64,000 nt of DNA, from positions 248,001-312,000 of the forward strand of contig CP085825.1 of NCBI GenBank assembly GCA_020809705.1, in the 5' to 3' direction. A model generated the notes under the pieces. That model worked only from the letters and a program-made list of their open reading frames with translations, did no database searches and was not told the DNA's origin. Shown here in pieces: positions 46,411-57,206 of this stretch (its first letter is position 1; each line of letters starts with the position of its first letter). A program made the position numbers and the translations under genes. Source of the stretch: Calonectria ilicicola (taxonomy: Eukaryota > Ascomycota > Sordariomycetes > Hypocreales > Nectriaceae).

Positions 46411-48237
46411 GGCGACGAGATTTTGAGGGATCGCTAGACCGGCGTCTCAACCATCACCTGACCGCTCTGTGCCATGAGAAACAGTATGTCAATCGGCCCA
46501 AACGAACCTCGAGGGTCCAAATTAGTGTCTGTTTCCGTCCAGGGCGTGTTCCAGCGGCAGTGGGAACTAGGTGGTCGAGTGAGGCTGTGCAGTTGAAGGA
46601 GCAGGATCACAGACTATGGTGGATTCATGATAGGAGGTCAGTCTGTCACTGTAGTGCTCTGATTGAAAGTCGGAGGGTGCAGAAAACGGTGCCCTTTTGA
46701 AAAACTGCTCCTGCGCCAGGCTTGGTAGGCTATTATCCTGACGGTAAAAGCTGGATCCCATTCGTCAGACGGCCCACAAGTTTGTGGTGACGATGCCGAG
46801 AAGCCGGCGCGGCCAATGCGTGGCGCGGTGCCGTATTCCGGACTCCCCACACCCACCTTGGCGCGTCATAGGGCTGGACTGTCCAAGTATTTTTAGGCTC
46901 TTGGCTTGTCATGGACGAATTGGATCGACCGACGGCAAATGGGGAAATGAAACAGCTTAGGGGACATGTTGTCATGATGTCCCCTTATCCACCTCCTCTC
47001 CAGAGCGGGCCCTCCCCCCCAGGTTTGCTGTGTGTCTTGTGTGCAGCAGCAGGATCGCTAGGTCCAATGGCAAGCTTGCAGTGTCATGAGCGCTCTAGAA
47101 ACGAGAAGAAGCATGTCTGACTTTTGTCGCTTCTGCCGTAAAATAGAGCACGAACCGTACACCGCCGCAGTCCATTGACCGCTGCTAACTGGCATACATA
47201 CATGCATAACTCTGTCTGAGATATGCTTGTTTATTACAACAGTCGTCGCCAAGGCTCTCGGCGATTTTCCTGCCAAGCTGGCGCTGCTTGGCAAACTCGG
47301 CGTCTCCGATTGCCCAAAGAGTCGATTGATTCGGTTGTGGCTTATCAGCGGAGCGCCGTCGATCCCTCCTAGGAAGCAGCCACAAGACGCAATACGACCG
47401 CCCAGTTGAGTGATATATCATAGGTTACGCGTGTCGCAGGCAAAGACGCCCCGTGTATGGACGCCACAGTCCGGACCGCCTCCTGAACACACGTAAGTTG
47501 GCACTTTGGGTCTTGCTTAAGAGCGGCCGTTCTGAGACAAAGTTCGAAGCGACCACGTATAGGTAGCGTATGAGTCGAGTAGTGTGCCGACATTCCGCGC
47601 ATCCAGGCTTTTTGCTTGCGCCGTTGGAAAGTCTAAATAGGAATAGAAGTCGAGAACCCAGCCGCAGAGTCTAGTGCGGTTGCATCGTCAGAACTAGACC
47701 TCCATGGACCGGCCGAGAAAACAATGCGACTGCATAAGTTCTTAGGCAACCAGAATTAGCGATGCATTCATTGGCCAACACATGCCCGAGACTCAGCTAT
47801 CGGTGGCCGTCTTGTGTCCACATGGCGTCAAGAGCACGAAGATTTTGTTCGATCAGCCGCCTCCGAGGGGAAAAAGCAAGCAAGTTACAAATCATACGAC
47901 GGACGTCATGTTGCCAACGTGGACTTTTGACACAAATCACTCATTTTCCCGATCGAACGTTCCCGATCGAACACGGCGAGGTGAGACACTTTAAGATCAC
48001 TAACAAAGTGACCAATGATTCCATAAATCAGAAATATTAAACGAAATACCCTTGCAAGATGGCTCCAAATTAACATAATCAACGCAGTCAATATATGTGA
48101 TGATTCAGGGCATTGCTAGTGCCTTCATCTAGTGTCTCACTTTGGAGTTGTATATCTCTCATTTCCGAGCTCGTCAAACATAAATAACCAATCATCGCCG
48201 CAAAAACTATGTAAAGATCCCGTGATATATGCTCTCG
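46411..48237. other. Intergenic, 1.8 kb, no gene seen
   Basis: It contains the promoter of the membrane-protein gene and the 3' flank of the regulator. A 14-bp direct repeat is at 47946-47972. Short frames do not support a gene. Confidence 0.5.
47946..47972 (+). repeat. Tandem 13-14 bp repeat around the palindrome CGATCG
   Basis: TTCCCGATCGAAC occurs twice in direct succession (47946-47958 and 47960-47972). Each unit contains the palindrome TTCGATCGAA-like core CGATCG. It may be a binding site or chance. Confidence 0.5.
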
Positions 48238-49818
48238 TCACGTCGGACTCCCCGCCAATTCGTCAAAATTCACCACCGTATACATGGATTGTAACACTTC
48301 CAACTTCTCCCTCAGATAGTCTCTCTGTTCCTTCTGAATCCGCTCAAAGCTAAACAAAAACTTGACCAAAAATATGAAGTCCTCCATTCTCGCCTTGGCC
48401 TCTTCTTGGCTTTGTCCAGGCCCTTGAGGCAGTGCCAGTACGTCTGCAATGGTACTTGTAATCTCAAACAGCTTTTGCAGAATGCCGCTTCCGTGGATTC
48501 CTATAGAGGCTACACTACCAAGGCGACTGACAAGGCTGCGCAGCTGTATTGATAGTCTCTGAGCAGGGAAATGAAGCGAGAGGCCTTGGTGTGTGCTCTG
48601 AGGAGGTGCAGACCGAAGCAAGCCGTGGGAGAGAGCCAATTGCCAAACAAGGGTACGTAGCCAGAGCCTCGTCACAAAGAGATCGGCCAGTTGTAGCTCG
48701 GTCAGATTGCCTTGTCCACTTGCACTTAGAGCACGTTCAGCCTCGGCAGCGTTCATTTCGTCTTGGTCCAGCTGTGCTTGCTTGGCTTCGATCCATTGGG
48801 CGGTCATGGCAGGCCCTGGGTGTCTTGGATCCTGCTGTCCCCTCCAATGCGATAGAAACGCGTCGTCCATAATCAAAAAGAGGTGTATGAGACGGCTAAA
48901 GCCCAAGTCCACATGGGGCGGGATAGTCGGGTCGGCATATGGGATTCCAGTGCTGAGTGGCGGCACCATACATGGGTGCCCAGACATGATGGTTAGGAAA
49001 CGTTCATGGATAAAGGTCTCCCAGTAGAGCCTTTGAAGACGACATATCTCTGCCTTGTCAACGGGAGCATCTCCGCTGCACAGTTGCAGATGGAGAGACT
49101 GTATCATGGATATGGCTTCCCTGAGTATGACAAAGCTGCGGTTGTATCGTTTAAAGGCCATCTGGCAGATTTCAATAAAGACACAGGTTAGTGCGCGCTT
49201 GATGGTGATGGACAACTCTCCCAGGCTGCCCTCGCCGGCAACATCGCTGACATCGGCCATGCGGTGAGATGCCAGGCTGTGGCGTACAAGGTCGGTGATT
49301 TGGGCAGCAATATCTCCATGCAAGGTCCAGGACGTCTGGGTTAGGTTGACGGTGACGGCGGCAAAGGCGTAGACCAGGGCGGCGTCCTCGTAGCTCTGGT
49401 GCATGTTGTCGATGGCCAGGCGGATCTCAGCCGGAGTGACGATGGGGTTGACGGGGTAGACGACATCCTCAAACTCCGGGACCAGGTCGAGGAAGAAGTC
49501 CCGGGAGTAGTCGGAGCTAGCGGTGGACGTGACGGAGGCGCAGCGGATGGGGCCGGGGGCGTAGGCCGGGTCGTGGTCAACGAGGCCGGCGATGGAGGCC
49601 GGCAGCGGGGCCGGGGCCAGCGGCGACGCGGCCGACTTGGCCTTGTCGCGTAGTTGGGCCACCAGGCGGCCTCGCACGGCGGGCTTGCGCTTGGCCGGGG
49701 CGGCGGAGAAGTCGCACGGCAGGTTCAGGTGCTCGCACTGCGAACACGGCTGCACGCCATTGCACCTCACCTTGCGGAAGCGGCACTGGTCGCAGGCGCG
49801 GGTGGCCCTGCTCGTCAT
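48238..49818 (-). CDS. Zn2Cys6 transcription factor of an alpha-glucoside utilisation locus
   Basis: Intronless, 526 aa. Residues 9-35 form the binuclear zinc cluster CX2CX6CX5CX2CX6C (Cys9, 12, 19, 25, 28, 35), followed by a basic linker. The middle and C-terminal regions are helical, in the style of the fungal-specific transcription factor domain (PVNPIVTPAEIRLAIDNM; LQRLYWETFIHERFLTI). It lies 546 bp downstream of, and on the same strand as, a GH13 maltase, with an alpha-glucoside permease beyond. This matches the gene content of the Aspergillus MAL cluster (malR, malT, malP), so it is probably the local activator. The DNA target is not known; repeated CGG/CCG palindromes in the maltase/permease promoter are candidates. 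Confidence 0.82.
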   Translation of the reverse strand: MTSRATRACDQCRFRKVRCNGVQPCSQCEHLNLPCDFSAAPAKRKPAVRGRLVAQLRDKAKSAASPLAPAPLPASIAGLVDHDPAYAPGPIRCASVTSTASSDYSRDFFLDLVPEFEDVVYPVNPIVTPAEIRLAIDNMHQSYEDAALVYAFAAVTVNLTQTSWTLHGDIAAQITDLVRHSLASHRMADVSDVAGEGSLGELSITIKRALTCVFIEICQMAFKRYNRSFVILREAISMIQSLHLQLCSGDAPVDKAEICRLQRLYWETFIHERFLTIMSGHPCMVPPLSTGIPYADPTIPPHVDLGFSRLIHLFLIMDDAFLSHWRGQQDPRHPGPAMTAQWIEAKQAQLDQDEMNAAEAERALSASGQGNLTELQLADLFVTRLWLRTLVWQLALSHGLLRSAPPQSTHQGLSLHFPAQRLSIQLRSLVSRLGSVASIGIHGSGILQKLFEITSTIADVLALPQGPGQSQEEAKARMEDFIFLVKFLFSFERIQKEQRDYLREKLEVLQSMYTVVNFDELAGSPT

Positions 49819-50363
49819 GGGGATGTGGGCAGTGTGGGCAGTGTGTGCAGTCCAATCGCGTATTCACTCGCTTACTTTTCACTGCATGATGCGTCAGAAG
49901 TCACCCAGTCGTCCGCCAATGTGTATAGCATTCGAGTGGAAGCACAAAGGTGGAGAAGTTGTCAACAAGAGCGGAGAGATTGGGGCGGCCAATCACCACC
50001 ATGCGGCTCTCGCGATAGTGGGTTCGGCGATACCCGATGACGAGTTGTGGTGTAGGGTAGGTGACCTTTTGTGCGAAAAATAAATGTTAACGTCGCTTGG
50101 GATGGCTGTGCCGCTCGTAAAGAACAAAGGAAATGAGGGTTGGGAATGGTGTAATGATATCGATTGCGGCTCTTCGCTTTTTTTTTTTCCTGTTTCGCTC
50201 TGTCAAATAATATACATCTCTCTGTCTTTCTTTCCTGTCCGCGTCTCAGATGTATTATATAGTCGTATATGTAGCTTCATCGTCTGCCCTGTTCCACGTG
50301 TGAGCGCGCCCCAAATTTACCCCGCCACGCTAACCCCACCGAAAAGCAATTTCTCCCACCTCG
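49819..50363. promoter_or_regulatory. Intergenic, promoter of the Zn2Cys6 gene
   Basis: 545 bp between the regulator start and the maltase stop. A T-run occurs at 50178-50188. No gene is recognised. Confidence 0.45.
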
Positions 50364-52163
50364 CTAAACATCGACCAGATAGACTCGACCTTCGAATGGT
50401 GCTAGCATTGCGCCATCGTCGCCGCCCTCGTGCGTCGACAGGACGGGTACATATTTGGCCTCGTTCCCAGAGGTGAAGCCGATCTCCTTCGCGTCGGGAC
50501 GCGACCACGACTTCTGCTCTGTTGAAAAGTTGAGCACCACCAACGCTTTTGCGCTGTCTGGTCCGACCTCCTTGACAAAGGTAAAAGTGTGGGGGTCCTC
50601 GAGCTGCAGCACGCGGTAATCACCGTACACGAGCAGATCAGAGTGCTCGCGGCGGAATTGTATCATTTTGCGCCAGAAAGCGAGAACACTTGACGCGTCA
50701 TTCAGCTGATCCGCCACGTTTATCTCGCTGGCCAACGGGTGGGCTTTCATCCACGGCTCCTTGACTTCCTTTCCAGCCTTTTCGGCCTCCTCAGAAAAGC
50801 CTCCATACTTGGCCTTGCCGCTCCATACCATAGGGATACGGGCATTGTCTCGTGCAAGGTGCTGGAGGGCCGTAAATGCCTTGTCAAGCTCCTCCTTGTT
50901 CTCTCCGTGACGCTTCTTCACCATCTTGATGAAGAGATAGCTATCAATATCGAGATAGTTCTCCAGAGGGTACGATTCTTTGGGAGCATTGACCGAACCA
51001 ATCTCTTGGCCCTGGTAGACATATTGGGTTCCGCTAAGAGACCCTTGCATCAAAGCTAGCAGCTTGGCACCGGCAACTCTATGCTCTGGTCGATCATCCG
51101 TGAATCTAGATACCGATCGAGCTTGATCATGGTTTTCCATAAAGACCGTGGTCCATGCGTCGGTTCCATGAATGATGCCCTGTGTCTGTCCCACAGCCTT
51201 CTTCAGGTCGTGGAGCGTGTAATTCTTAAATGTTGTCTCATACTTGTGTGTGCGGCCGAAACCCACGTCGACAACATCGAACTGGAAGACCATGTCCAGC
51301 TGCTTGTTTTTGGCACTCACGTAGCGCAGGACCTTGGCCATGTCGGGAGTGCATGGGAGCTCTCCCACAGTAATTGCTCCATACTTGGCCAGGACCGCGT
51401 TCATCTCACCGAGGAACTCGTGCATGCGAGGCCCATTGCAATAGAGCAAGCCAGCTGGCTGGAATGGCTCGTTCTTGTCAATGATTGGAGCATCAGGAAA
51501 ATCCAGAGGCTTGCTGTACATGTTGACAGTATCAACTCTGAAGCCATCAACTCCACGCTCAAGCCAAAACTCCATGGCAGAGGCGTAAATGGCCTTTCTG
51601 GTCTCTGGGTTCTCCCAGTTCAAGTCGGGCTGCTCAGTGGCAAAGAGATGGAGGTAATATTCGCCAGTTTGCTCATCCCACTCCCACACGCTCCCGCCAC
51701 CAAAGTTGCACCGCCAGTTGTTAGGGGGTAGCCTCTCACCACTCTCAGAGTACTTGGCGGGACGCCAGATGTACCAGTCCCTCTTGGGGCTGCTTTTGCT
51801 GGAGCGTGATTCCTGGAACCATGCATGCTTGTCAGATGTATGGTTGATAACTAAATCCAACATGACACGGATCTTCCGGGCATGGGCCTCCTTGATCAGG
51901 GTTTCCATGTCTTGCAGTGTGCCGTATGGGGCGTAGACATCTTCATAGTTGGCGATGTCGTACCCCATGTCGACTTGTGGGCTGTCGTACATGGGGCAGA
52001 TCCATATGGCATCAACACCCAGGTCAGACAAGTAGTCCAACTTGGACGTAATGCCTGGGAGATCGCCCATGCCATCCCCGTTGGAATCGCAGAAGGAAGC
52101 CGGGTAAATTTGGTAGATGACAGCATGCTTCCACCACTGCCGGGCATGGCCGGTGACAGTCAT
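50364..52163 (-). CDS. malT: GH13 alpha-glucosidase (intracellular maltase)
   Basis: 599 aa from the ATG at 52163; the frame is open upstream to 52325, but MTVTGHARQWWKHAVIYQIYPASF is the usual maltase start and no signal peptide is present. The catalytic residues are Asp211 (GFRVDTVNMYSK), Glu268 (AITVGELP) and Asp346 (FMENHDQ). Thr directly after the nucleophile is the maltase type; yeast isomaltases have Val there. YPASFCDSNGDGMGDLPGI is the calcium-loop/GD motif. The enzyme should split maltose or other alpha-1,4-glucosides in the cytosol after import by the divergent permease. The promoter contains four TGTCGGTCCG cores. Confidence 0.92.
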   Translation of the reverse strand: MTVTGHARQWWKHAVIYQIYPASFCDSNGDGMGDLPGITSKLDYLSDLGVDAIWICPMYDSPQVDMGYDIANYEDVYAPYGTLQDMETLIKEAHARKIRVMLDLVINHTSDKHAWFQESRSSKSSPKRDWYIWRPAKYSESGERLPPNNWRCNFGGGSVWEWDEQTGEYYLHLFATEQPDLNWENPETRKAIYASAMEFWLERGVDGFRVDTVNMYSKPLDFPDAPIIDKNEPFQPAGLLYCNGPRMHEFLGEMNAVLAKYGAITVGELPCTPDMAKVLRYVSAKNKQLDMVFQFDVVDVGFGRTHKYETTFKNYTLHDLKKAVGQTQGIIHGTDAWTTVFMENHDQARSVSRFTDDRPEHRVAGAKLLALMQGSLSGTQYVYQGQEIGSVNAPKESYPLENYLDIDSYLFIKMVKKRHGENKEELDKAFTALQHLARDNARIPMVWSGKAKYGGFSEEAEKAGKEVKEPWMKAHPLASEINVADQLNDASSVLAFWRKMIQFRREHSDLLVYGDYRVLQLEDPHTFTFVKEVGPDSAKALVVLNFSTEQKSWSRPDAKEIGFTSGNEAKYVPVLSTHEGGDDGAMLAPFEGRVYLVDV

Positions 52164-52446
52164 TGTGAGTTTTGTGTGTGAGGGGTAGGTAGCTTGTAGC
52201 TGTGACTGGCCTCTAGCTGTAGCCTGTAGGTGCAGGGCAAAAGACAAAGGCCAAGATACAATGCGGGGCACGAACTGGTGGTCCCTGTGTTGCTGATCAA
52301 AGCCCGGGCTTTTATCGAAGAGCAAAATAAAGAGTTATAGAAGCTAACGAGAGCCTCTATGAGGTATATTCAGATACCGTCTGGCTCAGAGCCCCGGCCG
52401 AGAAAGTCGTAGTTTACCTTTAAATCCCCAGCATTTCCCACTGTCG

Positions 52447-52460
52447 TCGGACCGACATTG
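52447..52460 (-). promoter_or_regulatory. Palindromic CGG/CCG site, copy 1
   Basis: The reverse complement is CAATGTCGGTCCGA, identical over 14 bp to copy 2 in the opposite orientation. It is likely a zinc-cluster regulator site. Confidence 0.55.
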
Positions 52461-52558
52461 ACCCCTCCACGATGCAAAAGTCCGTGCGGCCTGTGAAGCG
52501 AGAACTCTTGCGATTGGGCTGCAGGTTGACTTGAATCGTCGTGGCATTGTGATTGGCC

Positions 52559-52572
52559 CAATGTCGGTCCGA
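52559..52572 (+). promoter_or_regulatory. Palindromic CGG/CCG site, copy 2
   Basis: CAATGTCGGTCCGA, a 14-bp match to copy 1, about 112 bp away in inverted orientation. Confidence 0.55.
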
Positions 52573-52971
52573 GGCTTATTACCGGAGCCAAGACGCCACA
52601 CCAAAGGATTAAGGGGAAATGCTCCGATCGATCTGCACTCCACCAGTGAATGGACATCGATCTTGTCATTCTGGGTTGCATTGACCACGATTGAGATCAG
52701 TAAATACCTTGCTGACGCTTGCTCGCGCAAACATTTCCAGAGTGTTGTCCCTCTTGTGGGAAAAAGTTTTCCTTTTTCACCGAGTGCAACCATCCATCCA
52801 CGATCGTCCGTCCAATCTTGATACACATGCAAGCAGGTGTTGCCTGAATGGTTCAGTGCACACATCAATATGCAAATGAGATCTGTAAACGCCATAATGA
52901 CATGTGGTCATGCAGGCACATGCAGCCTCAAACGATGCTCAAATTATCAATCGCTTTGAGGCCAAAAACTC

Positions 52972-52984
52972 TGTCGGTCCGACA
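52972..52984. promoter_or_regulatory. Palindromic CGG/CCG site, copy 3
   Basis: TGTCGGTCCGACA, a perfect 6-1-6 palindrome with the same core. Confidence 0.55.
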
Positions 52985-53309
52985 AGTAGCGTGCCTGAAA
53001 GGCTAAGAGTGATGTGCTTAGATCCGCAAACCTTAGCTCGCATCCCCCATGGGGAAGCTCCCCATGGAGGGTCTAGGGCTGGCCCAGCGGGGGGGGGAGG
53101 ATCACCGTGGTTCGAGTTCGGTGGGTTGTTGGGCCCAAACTACTGGGAACCAGTTCGCGAGCTGCCATTCATCAAGGCTAGCCACCTCAATTATGGGCGT
53201 TCGGGCCTTCTCCTTAGGCGACTGAAACATGCGGCATGGACAGCCGTGGCTTTGGAATGGCCAATACCTGCACGATGTGAGGCTACACAAGGCAGCCGAA
53301 TTGGCATAC

Positions 53310-53319
53310 CGGACCGACA
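53310..53319 (-). promoter_or_regulatory. CGG/CCG site, copy 4
   Basis: CGGACCGACA, the reverse complement of the TGTCGGTCCG core, 393 bp upstream of the permease start. A further CGGACC half lies at 53322. Confidence 0.5.
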
Positions 53320-53711
53320 AACGGACCATTCGAAGAGCTCCCTTGGGAGGTACCGTGATCTTCTCGGGTGTGCAATACTGGTCTCCCCGCTCCAAAAGAA
53401 AGCAACGGGCTTCCCCGGGCCAGCCACCATAAGCCGCGCACGTTCGCTTACACCAATCATCAGATCAATCGGGCTAAGCCCACCGTTCTGGAACCAAGCA
53501 CACGCGACTGGACTTGGCGGCATCCCGTCAAGTCGCCGTCTTCTTCCCTGGACGACTTCATCGGCGAAACAAGTATATAATCCTGGGGCATTGCACACCT
53601 TGTGAATGCATTCATCACAGACAACACTCTCATCTGTTTTAAACATCACTCTTCAGCTTGCAACACAATCTTCTACCCTTTTCAATTGTTTCCTGGCCTC
53701 GGGACTTGACC

Positions 53712-55358
53712 ATGGCTCCCCCAACCGATCACGATGATGGTCCGGTCCGCCGTGTATCGGCAGCTCACGTCAATGTGAACGCCTCTGTCGCCCACGAGGC
53801 AGCTGCGGCTACTGAACAGGAGCACAGCATGGGCTTGCTTGCTTCTCTCAAGCTCTACCGCAAGGCTTGCCTCTGGTCCATTTTCCTCTCCACTTGCATT
53901 GTCATGGAAGGTTTTGATGTGGTCCTTCTCGGCAATCTATTTGCTTACCCACCGTTTCAACGAAAATTCGGTGAGAGACAGCCTGATGGCACCTATCAGC
54001 TCACGGCTGCATGGCAGTCCGGGCTGTCCAATGGCACTCTTTGTGGCCAGATTCTGGGTCTCTTCATCAACGGTATCATTGCAGACCGCTTTGGTTACCG
54101 CAAGACTCTTATTGGCGCCCTCATGGGCTGCGTTGGCTTCATCTTCATTATCTTCTTCTCCGAGTCCCTGGTTCAGCTGCTCATCGGAGAGATGCTAATT
54201 GGCATCCCGTGGGGTGTTTTCCAGACCTTGACGACTACTTACGCAGCCGAGGTCTGCCCTACCCACTTGCGAGCCTACCTTACCACGTACGTTAACCTTT
54301 GTTGGGTCATGGGCCAATTCATCGCCTCAGGTGTCCTGAGAGCAATGGTTTCCCGAAGCGACAAGTGGGGATACAAGATTCCCTTTGCTCTGCAGTGGAT
54401 GTGGCCCGTTCCCCTGATGGTCGGCATCTGGCTCGCTCCCGAATCTCCGTGGTGGTTGGTTCGCAAGGGTCGCGTAGATGAAGCCAAGGAATCCCTGCGC
54501 CGACTCACGACCCGCAACAGTGAGGTGCCCTTCCAGCCCGATGAGACCATTTCTATGATGGTCCACACCAACGAGATGGAAAAGGCCGCACAGTCGGGAA
54601 CTTCTTACATGGATCTTTTCAAGGGGGTTAGTCTGCGCCGAACCGAGATTGTCTGTGTCACCTGGATGATTCAGACTCTTTGCGGCTCAACATTTATGGG
54701 ATACTCCACCTACTTCTACCAGCAGGCTGGCATGGCTGTTGAGAACTCATTCAGCATGTCTCTTGGTCAGTACGCCATCGGTGCTGTTGGAACCATGTCC
54801 TCGTGGTTTTTGATGCGCTGGTTCGGTCGACGAACATTGTACCTGTCTGGCCAACTCCTCATGTGCCTCTTCCTTCTTGTCATCGGATGCACCTCGTTTG
54901 CTGGCAAAGAAAATGTTGCTGCTCAGTGGGCCATTGGATCCATGCTCTTGGTTTACACTTTCACCTATGACTCCACTGTCGGACCCGTCTGTTACTCCTT
55001 GGTCGCCGAGTTGACCTCCACTCGCCTGCGAACCAAGTCGATTGTGCTCGCCCGAAACATGTACAATATTGTGGGAATCGTGACAAACGTCCTCACTCCT
55101 CGCATGCTAAACCCCTCCGCTTGGGACTGGGGTGCCAAGTCAGGATTCTTCTGGGCTGGCACTTGCTTTTGCTGCGCTATTTGGACATATTTCCGTCTCC
55201 CCGAGCCCAAGGATCGCACCTATGCCGAGCTTGATATCTTGTTTGAGAAGGGTGTTAGCGCCCGAAAGTTTAGCACCACTGTTGTTGATGCTTTTGCTGA
55301 TGTTGACGAGTCTTATTCGGAGAAGAAGGCCGAAACTGTTGAGGTTGAGCATGCCTAA
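53712..55358 (+). CDS. malP: Alpha-glucoside (maltose) permease, MFS sugar porter
   Basis: Intronless, 548 aa; the first ATG of the frame is 53712. TM1 is SIFLSTCIVMEGFDVVLLGNL, followed by the ADRFGYRKTLIGAL loop, then IGIPWGVFQTLTTTYAAEVCP and APESPWWLVRKGRVDEA, the conserved PESPRWL-like sugar-porter signature. MIQTLCGSTFMGYSTYFYQQAG and AELTSTRLRTKSIVLARNMYN are hallmarks of the fungal MAL-type maltose/alpha-glucoside:H+ symporters. A cytosolic acidic C-terminal tail is present. It is divergent from the maltase; shared promoter sites suggest co-regulation by sugar and by the adjacent Zn2Cys6 protein. Confidence 0.9.
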   Translation: MAPPTDHDDGPVRRVSAAHVNVNASVAHEAAAATEQEHSMGLLASLKLYRKACLWSIFLSTCIVMEGFDVVLLGNLFAYPPFQRKFGERQPDGTYQLTAAWQSGLSNGTLCGQILGLFINGIIADRFGYRKTLIGALMGCVGFIFIIFFSESLVQLLIGEMLIGIPWGVFQTLTTTYAAEVCPTHLRAYLTTYVNLCWVMGQFIASGVLRAMVSRSDKWGYKIPFALQWMWPVPLMVGIWLAPESPWWLVRKGRVDEAKESLRRLTTRNSEVPFQPDETISMMVHTNEMEKAAQSGTSYMDLFKGVSLRRTEIVCVTWMIQTLCGSTFMGYSTYFYQQAGMAVENSFSMSLGQYAIGAVGTMSSWFLMRWFGRRTLYLSGQLLMCLFLLVIGCTSFAGKENVAAQWAIGSMLLVYTFTYDSTVGPVCYSLVAELTSTRLRTKSIVLARNMYNIVGIVTNVLTPRMLNPSAWDWGAKSGFFWAGTCFCCAIWTYFRLPEPKDRTYAELDILFEKGVSARKFSTTVVDAFADVDESYSEKKAETVEVEHA

Positions 55359-57206
55359 AGTGACGCACATGTCTATCTTGGACCTGCGCGCTCTGAACGA
55401 CATTGAATGAGGGATACGAATTACGTTCTTAGATATTTTTTATAAATAAATTTCGAGTTTACCAATTTCCGTTCGAGCTTTTTAGTGACTGAGTTTACCA
55501 TAATATTGAACCTAAGGGAATTCTCAACTGAGTTGAAATTGACGTCATCGTAATGAAAATTCGGGGGATTTAGGGCAGCAAGACCACCTTTAGCTCCTCC
55601 TATGCCCTAATCAGTACGCATCCACTGAAGATGGACTCTGTAGCATAATGCACGATAAATATAGTAAACCGTACACGGAATATCAACCACATTGCTCTTT
55701 GTTCTGGTTTTCAAAACTTACGAAGTCGTAGTAGTAGGAGTGAGAACCTATGGGAGAACCGAAGTGGATACCGTTGACATAGAATATTCCAGTGTGTTTG
55801 GGGGCTAGCTTTTGCAATAATCTTAAAATACATTGAATCTTTGATGTCTCTACGAGCATGGTGATTGTAAGTCTAGGGGCGAAGACCCAAGAAACCACTG
55901 AACTCGTAAAGGTCGTCAATGACGACATAGGGGGACACTCCTGTAATTTATTACAAACTGGGCGATTACGTTTGTGTGTAGAATATGGAAAATAGTACGA
56001 AGTAGCAAAAGTTTAATTCGGTTCTAACGAATGGATTTTGATCATTGATACAAATGTACATGTGCAATTCGACTGCCAGCTTGTACTCAGGCTTAGCGAT
56101 TAGTAATGCAAGAAGCATGTTGTAATAACCCGCTGAAATTGGACCTCTTAATTAGTTGTGAATACAGTGCTTGGCAAGTTCAAGTCAGCATTCTCTTTGA
56201 TGCGTGCTGCATTAGTAAATGAGCTCAATCAGTAGGCAGTTTATGAAATCGTGGACTGTGTTGGACATTTTCTACTGGGTCGAAGTCCAACATTTTCTTA
56301 GGTGCTATGTAAAACTAGTCTGGATGCTGCATGCGCATCGCCTTTTAAGATTTAGTCTACAGGCTAGAGCATACCTATGAGGCGATTGTGTCGGCTGCAC
56401 CAAATCATATTGGGTTACTCTAATCTTATAAGCGATCGAGACCGGCGGCGGAATTTGGCCGCTACTGGTCATGGTGGAGATGTCCATTCCATTTCTCACT
56501 CAGCCCCTACTCTATTCTCAAATCGGGTCCGGAATCCGTCACCTTCATAATAAAGTTTCTGCGCCCCGAAACTCTTTTCCCTGTGTGACAGGCAAGATTA
56601 TATCGTGTCCCTACGAATGTGATGAGATCTACATGGCTGTCGGATGATCATCCCGATCTTACTTTCCAAAATCGAGATTCGGTGCGGTGATGTAGGGTTA
56701 CCCTCTCCCAGCATGAGGATTGATCGTGGGCTAAGCTGTTACTCTCCAATAAATAGGCGATGATAAAATTTGTAAATCTACTCCGTGGAAAAGGAAATAT
56801 AAGGCGTGATTTGAATTTCTTGACCCTGACGGTCGGCAATTGTCTGGTCGTACATTAAAGTGTATCGTCCGAGCAACCTCATGGCCTGGACCAAGGTGGC
56901 TTTCTGGTCTGGGCAGATTTCAAAGACGATCCTGGTTTATAATTAGAAATTATTGACTTTATTGAATACCGCCAATAGGTTGATAGTAATAGTGGAGGCG
57001 ATTTCAGCTCAAAGTCTAATGTGAGGACCTTTTGTTGCCGAGACTCTTATCACTATGAGGCAACAAGCCTCCGGAATGTTCAGCAAAGGGTAGCCTCACA
57101 TTTATTTAAACCAGTGTCATAGCACAGGTCATCTGAACTTCCCGACATAGACAAATCCGATATTAATAGCTTTTTAAATTCTTCACTTTGGTCAAACAAC
57201 CTCACA
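55359..57206. other. Intergenic, 1.8 kb, AT-rich, no supported gene
   Basis: ATAAATAAA at about 55442-55450 may serve as the permease polyadenylation signal. A minus-strand frame at 55683-55928 has some protein-like segments but no start, splice structure or family signal. Confidence 0.45.

Larger units (their letters stand above)
52164..53711. promoter_or_regulatory. Divergent promoter between maltase and alpha-glucoside permease
   Basis: 1.55 kb with no credible gene (a 233-codon frame at 52904-53605 is overlapped by equal frames on both strands). It carries four copies of the core TGTCGGTCCG/CGGACCGACA and a 9-bp-arm hairpin at 53047-53067. Confidence 0.7.

Noticed and set aside
52904..53605. 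A 233-codon plus-strand frame between maltase and permease
   Set aside because: Three other long frames on both strands cover the same DNA, there is no domain signal, and it lies in the promoter containing the repeated operator-like sites.
55683..55928. Minus-strand frame with partly protein-like composition
   Set aside because: No ATG start, no family, and the best-looking neighbouring frame has a stop; too weak to call even as a relic.
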